Positions 1 to 5,718 of a DNA stretch of 11,032 nt are shown piece after piece. Each line of letters starts with the position of its first letter. Positions within the stretch are counted from its first letter, which is position 1. This DNA is from G039029935 sp039029935. Its GTDB lineage: Bacteria > Chloroflexota > Anaerolineae > Caldilineales > Caldilineaceae. The stretch is from positions 1 through 11,032 of the forward strand of contig JBCCFC010000330.1 in the NCBI GenBank assembly GCA_039029935.1, in the 5' to 3' direction. The position numbers were made by a program, and so were the translations under genes. The notes beneath the pieces were generated by a model. The model had not been told where the DNA came from. It ran no database searches and saw only the letters and a list, made by a program, of their open reading frames with translations.

Positions 1-49
1 AAGCTCCATAGCCCGTTATCCCAACTGAACGCAATGTTTTGTTTAGCAT
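1..49 (-). CDS. Partial second copy of the HMG-CoA synthase 5' end
   Basis: Read on the minus strand from 49, this gives ATG and 16 codons (MLNKTLRSVGITGYGA), identical at DNA level to the start of the gene at 176, with the same AAGAGG ribosome binding site upstream. It runs off the left edge, so I cannot tell whether a whole divergent copy exists or whether the palindrome is an amplification or assembly artefact at a contig end. It is the left arm of the 76-bp inverted duplication listed separately. Confidence 0.4.
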   Translation of the reverse strand, partial: MLNKTLRSVGITGYGA

Positions 50-121
50 AATTAACACCTCTTAATCTTTTTATGCTTTGTGCGATTGGGATTTGTCTGC
101 TCATATACATCGGTGAGTATA

Positions 122-131
122 TTATGCATAA
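122..131. promoter_or_regulatory. 10-bp palindrome TTATGCATAA upstream of the HMG-CoA synthase
   Basis: TTATGCATAA is a perfect palindrome in the spacer between the inverted arms, about 45 bp before the ATG at 176. A weak TTGTCT (93-98) and TATATT (118-123) pair with a 19-bp gap lies beside it. It could be an operator or part of a promoter; the evidence is positional only. Confidence 0.2.
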
Positions 132-161
132 GTGACCATAGACACAATGCATAAAAAGATT

Positions 162-167
162 AAGAGG
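162..167 (+). promoter_or_regulatory. Ribosome binding site of the HMG-CoA synthase
   Basis: AAGAGG ends 8 bases before ATG at 176. This selects 176 rather than the upstream in-frame GTG at 167, which overlaps the Shine-Dalgarno sequence itself. Confidence 0.75.
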
Positions 168-175
168 TGTTAATT

Positions 176-1228
176 ATGCTAAACAAAACATTGCGTTCAG
201 TTGGGATAACGGGCTATGGAGCTTATGTACCCCGTTATCGTTTACCCGGAACAGAAATCAGCCGTATTTGGACAGATGGCACAAGCAAGAGTCCTGTCAA
301 GGAAAAGTCGGTGCCAGGGTTGGATGAAGACACGGCCACGATGAGTGTGGAAGCGGCACGCAATGCAGTGGCACGGGCGGGGATTGACCCGACTGAACTC
401 AGTGCGGTTTGGGTCGGCAGCGAGAGCCACCCCTATGCCGTGAAGCCGACAGGCACAATTGTGGCCGAGGCCATTGGCGCAACGCCGGGGACGCTCTCTG
501 CCGATTGGCAATTTGCCTGTAAAGCGGGGAGTGAAGCACTGCAAGCCTCCATCGGTCTGGTGGGCAGCAACATGGCCGACTATGCGCTGAGTGTTGGCAT
601 GGACACGGCACAGGGGCGTCCAGGCGATGCACTAGAGTATACAGCTGGTGCGGGTGGCGCAGCCTTTATCGTGGGTCCTGCTGAAACCGCGTGCGCCATC
701 ATCCAACGCACCCTTAGCTATGTCTCGGACACCACCGACTTCTGGCGACGACCTTCTACGCACTACCCTAGCCACGCCGAGCGTTTTAGTGGTGATCCTG
801 GCTACTTTGGTCACATCATCCCTGCTGCCCAAAATATCATGGACGAGATGGGGACGCTGCCCGAAGACTATGACCACGTGATTTTGCACCAACCCAATCA
901 GAAATTCCCTATCCGCGCTTTACGCGAAATGGGCTTTACACAAGCGCAGTGGCAAACGGGGTTGCTTGTCCCTGAAATCGGCAACACCTATGCGGGGGCA
1001 GCGTTGATTGGCCTCAGTGCTGTTCTCGATATTGCCAAGCCAGGGCAGCGGATTCTCATGGTCAGCTATGGCAGTGGTGCTGGCTCGGACGCCTTTGACC
1101 TGCTGGTGACAGACCGTATTACCGAGGCACAGAACCGTGCGCCGCACACGTGGGATTACATCCGCCGGCGGGTGTTGGTGGATTATGCGCAGTATGTGCG
1201 GCTGCGTAAGAAGCTGGCCGAACACTAA
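176..1228 (+). CDS. Hydroxymethylglutaryl-CoA synthase family protein (thiolase/KAS III fold)
   Basis: This 350-residue protein matches the short archaeal and bacterial HMG-CoA synthase type, which condenses acetyl-CoA with acetoacetyl-CoA. Visible family motifs, numbered from the ATG at 176, are GSESHPYAVKP with the general-base Glu at 83, FACKAG with the acyl-accepting Cys at 115, ILHQPNQKF with His 238, EIGNTYAGA with Asn 270, and SYGSGAGSDAF near 297-307. All catalytic positions expected for the family are present, so it should be active. The ATG at 176 is preferred because AAGAGG sits 8 bases upstream; an in-frame GTG at 167 would add three residues. No thiolase or zinc-ribbon DUF35 partner, often found beside such genes, lies downstream; the next genes converge on it. 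A role in the mevalonate pathway is likely from the family. A polyketide-type beta-branching or other acyl-CoA condensation remains possible. Confidence 0.88.
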   Translation: MLNKTLRSVGITGYGAYVPRYRLPGTEISRIWTDGTSKSPVKEKSVPGLDEDTATMSVEAARNAVARAGIDPTELSAVWVGSESHPYAVKPTGTIVAEAIGATPGTLSADWQFACKAGSEALQASIGLVGSNMADYALSVGMDTAQGRPGDALEYTAGAGGAAFIVGPAETACAIIQRTLSYVSDTTDFWRRPSTHYPSHAERFSGDPGYFGHIIPAAQNIMDEMGTLPEDYDHVILHQPNQKFPIRALREMGFTQAQWQTGLLVPEIGNTYAGAALIGLSAVLDIAKPGQRILMVSYGSGAGSDAFDLLVTDRITEAQNRAPHTWDYIRRRVLVDYAQYVRLRKKLAEH

Positions 1229-1396
1229 GAAAGGAAATTCAAGCCAGAAGTCGCTTTTGTCCATTTTATATGCGTCTGCCATCTGAAAAATATGCAAAAA
1301 TAGTCTCAGCTTATTCAGTATATAGTGATATCCATGCAGGATATAAATTGGGTGGGGGATTTTTTGCACAAGGGGGCCATACATGGAGATAGGAAT

Positions 1397-1464
1397 TACT
1401 GTGAAAACTAAGTTTTCGTGGGTTTTGCCAGTGTAAAACACCCAAAAACTTAGTTTTCACAGTA
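1397..1464. terminator. 68-bp palindrome between converging genes, probable bidirectional terminator
   Basis: The outer arms 1397-1416 and 1445-1464 are perfect 20-bp inverted repeats beginning TACTGTGAAAAC. The inner segments 1417-1426 and 1435-1444 pair at 7 of 10 positions, leaving an 8-base loop (1427-1434). It lies between the 3' ends of the HMG-CoA synthase and the enolase-superfamily gene, only 5 bp beyond the latter's stop codon. Neither strand has a classic T run directly after the stem, so a palindromic mobile element is the alternative. Confidence 0.65.
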
Positions 1465-1469
1465 GTACA

Positions 1470-2660
1470 TTACTCAAAGAAATCCTTATCCTCATCGGCC
1501 AGATACTTCTTTGCTGCCGCGACATGAAAGGTTACACCCAAACCAGGACGATCCCACACCTCAATAAAACTCTCCTTGACAATGGGGTCGGGGAGTCCAT
1601 CAATGATATCATACCACCATTCTGGCTGACCCGTCGTGTATTCAAAGGCGATGTAGTTGTGGGGCAAGGTCGCCGACACCTGTACCAGCGCGGCCAGCCC
1701 AATCAGCCCATCCAGTGTGCCATGTGGGGCCATGAGGATGCCATGCAGATCTGCATATTCGGCCACCCACTTCAACTCAGCCAGCCCACCGACATCCGCA
1801 GGGTCTGGGCCAACGATGTTGATCGCTTGTTTCTCAAAGAGGTCCTTGAAGTTCTGACGTAGGTAAATCTGTTCGCCCGTGTGAATCGGTGTTGAAGTGC
1901 TTTGTGTCACGTCACGGTAGAGGTCAGCCAGCACATACGGCGTGTAATCACCCGTGATCATATCCTCCAACCACATCACATTGAGCGGCTCCAATGCCTT
2001 CGCCAGACGAATCGCATCAACCACTGTCATACCCGGCCCACAGTCAAGGGCCAACCCAACCTCATCCCCCAACACATCCTTCATCGCCTCGACACAGGCC
2101 ACAGTATGCTTCAACCCACGCTCGGTGAGCAGCCCACGATTGGGATAGCGTGGTTGCGGGTCAGGGTCGCCATAAAAATAGTTGGGAACACCATGTGGCA
2201 TCTGGCTATGAAACGAGATGCCCTGTTTGATAATCGAGAAGCCCTCTGGTAACTCCTTCATCTTTGCCATATTTTCTGCAAAGTGTTCTGGCGACTGTCC
2301 CCCCATTGGGAGGCGAATGTTACCATTATAGACCCGCACCTTATCCCGAATCTTGCCGCCGAGCAACTTGTAGACAGGTAGCCCTGCCGCCTTGCCCGCA
2401 ATGTCCCACAAGGCCATCTCAATAGCACTGACGGATGCCCCCCAAGGCTTGAACGCACCCCACCGCCGAATACGCAACATCACGCGCTCGACATTGGTCG
2501 GGTCCTCACCCAGAATGAGGTCACGATAAAAGAGAATGTGTGATTTGAGATAGGGCTTGCTGGCCTCTGCCTGCCCAAGGCCATCAATGCCCGCGTCGGT
2601 AATGATACGCACAACCGGGTTGTTGCCGATGACGGCGCATTTGAGATCGATAATTTTCAT
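1470..2660 (-). CDS. Mandelate racemase/muconate lactonizing enzyme family protein (enolase superfamily)
   Basis: This 396-residue protein is of normal length for enolase-superfamily acid-sugar dehydratases, racemases and lactonizing enzymes, which abstract a proton alpha to a carboxylate with Mg2+ bound. An N-terminal capping domain (about 1-125, with the conserved SAIEMALWDIAGK at 78-90) precedes the TIM barrel. Metal ligands are probably Asp 206 (LDCGPG), Glu 232 (WLEDM) and Glu 263 (HTGEQ). A Lys in IIKQ (145), Asp 286 or 289 (GPDPADVGG) and His 313 (MAPHGT) are the likely acid-base residues, and Glu 340 may correspond to the family's strand-8 Glu. An in-frame start 25 codons upstream is open, but the ATG at 2660 has GAGGAGA at 2666-2672 and begins at the conserved strand (MKIIDLK). 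It follows the crotonase gene on the same strand by 125 bp. The substrate cannot be told from sequence; a sugar-acid dehydratase is my best guess. Confidence 0.9.
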   Translation of the reverse strand: MKIIDLKCAVIGNNPVVRIITDAGIDGLGQAEASKPYLKSHILFYRDLILGEDPTNVERVMLRIRRWGAFKPWGASVSAIEMALWDIAGKAAGLPVYKLLGGKIRDKVRVYNGNIRLPMGGQSPEHFAENMAKMKELPEGFSIIKQGISFHSQMPHGVPNYFYGDPDPQPRYPNRGLLTERGLKHTVACVEAMKDVLGDEVGLALDCGPGMTVVDAIRLAKALEPLNVMWLEDMITGDYTPYVLADLYRDVTQSTSTPIHTGEQIYLRQNFKDLFEKQAINIVGPDPADVGGLAELKWVAEYADLHGILMAPHGTLDGLIGLAALVQVSATLPHNYIAFEYTTGQPEWWYDIIDGLPDPIVKESFIEVWDRPGLGVTFHVAAAKKYLADEDKDFFE

Positions 2661-2665
2661 GGTTT

Positions 2666-2672
2666 TCTCCTC
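2666..2672 (-). promoter_or_regulatory. Ribosome binding site deciding the start of the enolase-superfamily gene
   Basis: On the minus strand GAGGAGA ends 5 bases before the ATG at 2660. The longer in-frame start at 2735 has nothing comparable. Confidence 0.75.
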
Positions 2673-2785
2673 TGTTTTGTAGTGGTCAACAACACCTTGA
2701 ATATCACACGTAGGCGCACGCCTGGGGTCGCCCACATCATCATGTTCAAGCTCTATTTGACCATTCCAGAAATCGGACTTTTTGC

Positions 2786-3595
2786 TTATATCTTCTGAAA
2801 ATCGCCATGCCGCCCAGCCCCATCTTTAAAACGACCAGCACCAGCAACGCCCCCCTGTGCAACCGCAGCGATGCCATTGGTCCATTCAGTGCGTAAGGCT
2901 TCACGGACGGGCTGACCATAGGTTTCGATGATAGACCGTCGGTCTGCAATGACAGCCGCTTGTGGGAACCGTGCGATCTCATGTGCCATCTCTTCAGCCG
3001 CAGATCGTACCTCCCCTTCGGCCACCACTTTTTCGCATAAACAGATCTGATAGCACTCTTCGGCAGGCACTTGACGCCCAGTCAGCGCAATTTCCATCGC
3101 CTTCCCTTGCCCGACGAGACGAGGAAGCCTGTGTGTGCCACCATCCAAAAGCGGAATCCCCCAGCGGCGACAGTAAACACCCATGTACGCTGTTTCCGCC
3201 ATCACGCGAATGTCACACCACATGGCGAGTTCCATGCCACCTGCCACGGCGGGTCCTTCCACCGCACCGATCACGGGCTTGGATAGCTCTAGGCGAGTCG
3301 GTCCCAGCGCACCACGCGGCGCAAGGTTTGCACCGATGGGAAACGCCAGTTCCGCCTCGAATACAGCCCGTTGCTCGGTGTCTGTCAACGTCGAGGCAAA
3401 TTTTAAATCCCAGCCAGCACAGAACGCCCCGCCCTTGCCCCACAACACAGCCACTCTTGCCTCCTCATCGCGCTCAAAAGCCAGAAATGCTTCATAGAGG
3501 GCCTGCGCCGATTCTGGGTCCATAGCATTTCGCGCTTCAAAACGGTCGTGAACAACGGTCCATACGTAGTTGTTTTTTTCAATGGTAACGGCCAT
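2786..3595 (-). CDS. Crotonase/enoyl-CoA hydratase family protein, atypical active site
   Basis: This 269-residue protein has the complete crotonase fold. The two oxyanion-hole segments are FCAGWDL (58-64) and GPAVAGG (114-120). The first catalytic Glu is present at 122 (GGMELAMWCDI). At the place of the second hydratase Glu (Glu164 of rat mitochondrial enoyl-CoA hydratase) there is Cys 142 in VYCRRWGIPLLDGG, by hand alignment through the GGT-RL block. This CRRWG-type motif is shared by a well-populated bacterial subgroup annotated only as crotonase family, so the enzyme may be an isomerase, a hydrolase or a hydratase with altered mechanism. The C-terminus (GAGRHGDF) is intact. AGGAGT at 3602-3607 places the start at 3595. 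It is upstream of and co-oriented with the enolase-superfamily gene, suggesting one transcript and possibly one catabolic route. Confidence 0.88.
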   Translation of the reverse strand: MAVTIEKNNYVWTVVHDRFEARNAMDPESAQALYEAFLAFERDEEARVAVLWGKGGAFCAGWDLKFASTLTDTEQRAVFEAELAFPIGANLAPRGALGPTRLELSKPVIGAVEGPAVAGGMELAMWCDIRVMAETAYMGVYCRRWGIPLLDGGTHRLPRLVGQGKAMEIALTGRQVPAEECYQICLCEKVVAEGEVRSAAEEMAHEIARFPQAAVIADRRSIIETYGQPVREALRTEWTNGIAAVAQGGVAGAGRFKDGAGRHGDFQKI

Positions 3596-3601
3596 GATTA
3601 T

Positions 3602-3607
3602 ACTCCT
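3602..3607 (-). promoter_or_regulatory. Ribosome binding site of the crotonase gene
   Basis: AGGAGT on the minus strand ends 6 bases before the ATG at 3595, supporting this start. Confidence 0.7.
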
Positions 3608-3666
3608 GTGTTTGTTTGATAATTTCTCATTAAAAAAACATGTACTCGTTAGATGGTAAATTTTTT

Positions 3667-3902
3667 GGTTGTTTGAGGTTTAGTCGGGTAGCTCTATACG
3701 TACAGCTCTATACGTACAGTCCTATATAGTGGTCAAAGCCAGCAACAAGCGACTTCTGCTCTTGTGGTGATTGTCAGACTTGATATCACGTTTCCAGAGG
3801 TAGTTGCCAAAGGTGCTTCAATAAAAATATTTAATTGCTTATGAGTATTAATGCGCCTTATTCGCGTAGTTAGCTCCCTGCCCCACTAAATCTCAAACAA
3901 CC
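3667..3902. mobile_element. MITE-like element with terminal inverted repeats and 8-bp direct flanks
   Basis: The ends of this 236-bp segment are inverted repeats starting GGTTGTTTGAG. Including two flanking bases on each side, 3665-3688 pairs with 3881-3904 at 22 of 24 positions. AATTTTTT occurs immediately outside both ends (3659-3666 and 3903-3910), as expected for an 8-bp target duplication, although an A/T-rich run is weak evidence. There is no open reading frame of note inside. This fits a non-autonomous miniature transposable element; I cannot name the parent IS family. Confidence 0.6.
3690..3717. repeat. Tandem 14-bp direct repeat
   Basis: AGCTCTATACGTAC occurs twice in perfect tandem (3690-3703 and 3704-3717), followed by a degenerate third start (AGTCCTATATAG). 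It sits just inside the left end of the MITE-like element, where transposase-binding sites are often found. It is about 95 bp upstream of the crotonase start, so it could also be an operator. Confidence 0.7.
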
Positions 3903-4063
3903 AATTTTTTCTCATCAACCGCTGACCTATCTGGCAGCGAGACGGCAATGAACCGCCATTCTATCAGGTAAGATGCTCGTTGCCAATGAGAAATAGCCAT
4001 AAATAGTTCATTTCAATTGTCAATTAGAGAGCTTACAAATCAGAAAGCATGTAAAAACAAGTC

Positions 4064-4109
4064 TTTGTAGAACAAATGAGGAAAAGCCTGTCCTCATTTG
4101 TTCTACAAA
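4064..4109. repeat. Perfect 19-bp inverted repeat with 8-base loop
   Basis: 4064-4082 (TTTGTAGAACAAATGAGGA) is exactly complementary to 4091-4109, with loop AAAGCCTG. On the minus strand the stem is followed by GACTTGTTTTTAC, a loose T-rich stretch, so termination of minus-strand transcription is possible. No minus-strand gene ends nearby, so a palindromic repeat element is equally likely. Confidence 0.8.
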
Positions 4110-4499
4110 AATATCATACTTTGTTCGACATACAATGGCGACGACCGATGGTAAACTGGTTCTCATCCAAGCATATGTGTAATGCGATGCAGTACTCATA
4201 CCCAAACCGCAGAGGTAAAGCGCACAATTCAGTCGGTTTTGGACAGACATCAGAGTGAGCTGGACTCAATGGAATGTTGTGGAGTCTTTAGCCAAAGACT
4301 TAATGCTCATTCGCACTCATAATTCGGGCAAAATACATTTTCTCGCTCCATCCCATCTTCCCCTGAGACTTTTATATTTTTAGACTGCAATCCCAGTCTT
4401 TTATTCATTACAGTACCTTAACCGCTACTGAGTTTTTTACCAATTATTGCAAAAAAAATAAACTTCTAAATGTTTTTTCAAATATGTAACTTTTCGCAC
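4110..4499. other. Non-coding stretch before the DUF697-like gene
   Basis: I see no convincing gene in these 390 bases. Two small stem-loops are present: AGTCTTT/AAAGACT (4283-4289 with 4294-4300, loop AGCC), and AGACT/AGTCT (4382-4386 with 4395-4399) followed by TTTTATT, a weak terminator-like arrangement on the plus strand. The last 60 bases are very A/T-rich and presumably hold the promoter of the next gene, but no clear -35/-10 pair stands out. Confidence 0.5.
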
Positions 4500-4925
4500 A
4501 TGAATACTCAATTATTTCTCAACAAAAAAACTTCATCTACACAGCGCCAGCGCGAGGCGGAGGTAATGCTGATAGATTCCGTATTTTGGTCGTTATGGGG
4601 TGGCTTTATACCTATTCCTTGGGCTGATACACTGTATAGTGCTTCGATTCAGCTCAAAATGATCCATGAAATCTGTGTAGTTTATGATATTCCATTTTCC
4701 AAGCATCGTGCTGAGGCTCTGGTTGCCGCGTTGGGTGCAGGTGCAGTAAACGGCATTTTTGCATACTTTGCCATACGTGCAGCACCTGGCTTGGGTAGCG
4801 CGGCGACTATAGCGTTGTTAGCTACGACAACCTATACCATCGGTCAAATGCTGATTGCACATTTTGAAGCAGGTGGTGATTTATACGATTTTGAAATCGA
4901 TGATATCCAGGCATCGACAGCCTGA
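4500..4925 (+). CDS. DUF697-like small membrane protein
   Basis: This 141-residue protein resembles the DUF697 (YcjF-type C-terminal) family. Visible signs are an N-terminal charged segment with REAEVMLID (18-26), the FIPIPWAD motif (36-43), QLKMIHEICVVYDIPFSKHR (51-70), then two hydrophobic stretches around 73-93 and 100-120. The ending HFEAGGDLYDFE (121-132) is typical. Family members are thought to be membrane-associated proteins of unknown function, some fused to GTPases; this one stands alone. The start is uncertain: neither ATG 4470 (ten extra residues) nor ATG 4500 has a Shine-Dalgarno sequence. I chose 4500 because the N-terminal extension before the domain then has a normal length. 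A GGAGG lies only 2 bases before an internal ATG at 4566, too late to keep the first motif. The 3' end abuts a truncated minus-strand gene. Confidence 0.7.
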   Translation: MNTQLFLNKKTSSTQRQREAEVMLIDSVFWSLWGGFIPIPWADTLYSASIQLKMIHEICVVYDIPFSKHRAEALVAALGAGAVNGIFAYFAIRAAPGLGSAATIALLATTTYTIGQMLIAHFEAGGDLYDFEIDDIQASTA

Positions 4926-4929
4926 ACTC

Positions 4930-5337
4930 GCAAGTAGAGTAATACTCCGATACTTCACAAATGCCGACAATGTCTGCACCCATAAAGTATGACAGCGATT
5001 TCAAATGGTTTGCTCGTTCCTGTAAATCGTCAGGAATCGGTGCTTTCTCTGGATTGGGTTCCCCTTTGTGGTTAGGCAATTGCGTGGCGACAATCTTCCG
5101 CATCACATTGCTCAACGGATATTTAGCCACAAAGTTCGGGAATTGCGCTTTCACCTTTGGTCCCATATCGCCATGAAACGCCCGCATAAAGAAGTTGGCG
5201 CGCTTTGGCATACGTGGCACATCATCGGTGATGCGCGTGGTTGTTTTTGGCACACGCTTCACCATTTCCATCCGATATTTCCCCAAGTGTTGCGGGCGTC
5301 TCTTGCCGCGAATGATCTGTCGTAGGTTCGCTAACAT
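4930..5337 (-). pseudogene. 3'-truncated reductive-dehalogenase-like gene
   Basis: The minus-strand ORF from ATG 5337 (GAAGGA close upstream; a TTG at 5340 also fits) encodes about 132 residues that resemble the N-terminal part of reductive-dehalogenase-like proteins found in Chloroflexota. They include a basic N-terminus, FMRAFHGDMG (50-59) and the segment APIPDDLQERANHLKSLSYF (99-118), followed by MGADIVGICEVSEY (119-132). In intact relatives the corrinoid-binding domain and two 4Fe-4S ferredoxin motifs follow. Here homology stops near base 4942 and the frame then runs as antisense of the DUF697-like gene to a stop at 4822. No cobalamin or Fe-S residues remain, so it cannot function as a dehalogenase. 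The family call is by recognition of the motif, not by a search. The upstream side shares the 5341-5483 gap with another broken gene. Confidence 0.55.
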
Positions 5338-5470
5338 CAATTTTCCTTCGATTTGATCAGATGACCCGTCTACGCTATATTATGCGGCAACGAAGCTGAC
5401 AAGTTAACATGAGCATAACACAACCATGAGCTGTGTTCCAAGTCAATTCTAAGACAATGTCATTATGATA

Positions 5471-5476
5471 GAGGAG
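5471..5476 (+). promoter_or_regulatory. Intact ribosome binding site of a broken gene
   Basis: GAGGAG ends 7 bases before ATG 5484. Its preservation shows that the remnant at 5484 is the true 5' end of a former gene. Confidence 0.6.
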
Positions 5477-5483
5477 TCAAACA

Positions 5484-5664
5484 ATGAACCACATTGATCA
5501 GCTCAAAACACGTCGCCTCATGCGTATGGGTGTCACCGCCTATGATGCCGGAAGGTCAGGTTGTGTGGGAATATGTGAACCCGCACTTTAACATCAACCC
5601 ACGAGATTGGGAAGTCAATATGGTTTTTCGCGGTATTCACTACATGGCCGATGCGTTACCGTGA
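5484..5664 (+). pseudogene. Arylsulfotransferase-like gene with large internal deletion
   Basis: The first frame starts at ATG 5484 with a good ribosome binding site and reads MNHIDQLKTRRLMRMGVTAYD before becoming unrelated sequence and stopping at 5591. GVTAYD is how many arylsulfotransferase (ASST)-family proteins begin (usually continuing PxxAYNGYTL). The next frame, from about 5545 to the TGA at 5662-5664, reads EGQVVWEYVNPHF, then RDWEVNMVFRGIHYMADALP, resembling the C-terminal end of the same family (DGxVVWEYxNP...NxVFRAxRY). The two ends are thus fused out of frame at about 5540-5547, with the several-hundred-codon beta-propeller core lost. The alternative is two unrelated fragments joined by chance, which I think less likely because they lie in the right order and orientation. 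Family assignment is by motif recognition. Confidence 0.5.
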
Positions 5665-5718
5665 ATGGACACGTCAGCACCATGCCCGATGCATTCATGC
5701 AGTAGATGGAAGCACAAC

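Larger units (their letters stand above)
1..224. repeat. Perfect 76-bp inverted duplication with 72-bp spacer
   Basis: Bases 1-76 are the exact reverse complement of 149-224. Each arm holds about 27 bp of 5' untranslated DNA including the ribosome binding site, plus the first 49 bases of the HMG-CoA synthase coding sequence. After one mismatch, 78-82 (TTGTG) and 143-147 (CACAA) can still pair; the rest of the 77-148 spacer is unrelated between the two sides. The left arm begins at base 1, so its true length is unknown. Confidence 0.95.

Noticed and set aside
167..175. GTG start nine bases upstream for the HMG-CoA synthase
   Set aside because: It overlaps the AAGAGG ribosome binding site that fits the ATG at 176.
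920..1441. 173-codon minus-strand open frame
   Set aside because: Most of it is antisense to the HMG-CoA synthase, and the remainder crosses the palindromic region.
2661..2735. 25-codon N-terminal extension of the enolase-superfamily gene
   Set aside because: It contains the GAGGAGA ribosome binding site of the better start and has no similarity to the family's N-terminus.
2962..3525. 187-codon plus-strand open frame
   Set aside because: It is wholly antisense to the well-supported crotonase gene and its translation is low-quality Pro/Arg/His-rich sequence.
4020..4258. Open frames on both strands through the 19-bp hairpin
   Set aside because: Both arise partly from the palindrome itself and have no ribosome binding site or recognisable protein character.
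4182..4322. 46-codon plus-strand frame with a helix-like segment (EVKRTIQSVLDRHQSELDSM)
   Set aside because: The middle looks protein-like and could be a decayed gene fragment, but it has no ribosome binding site and the ends look random. Too little to call.
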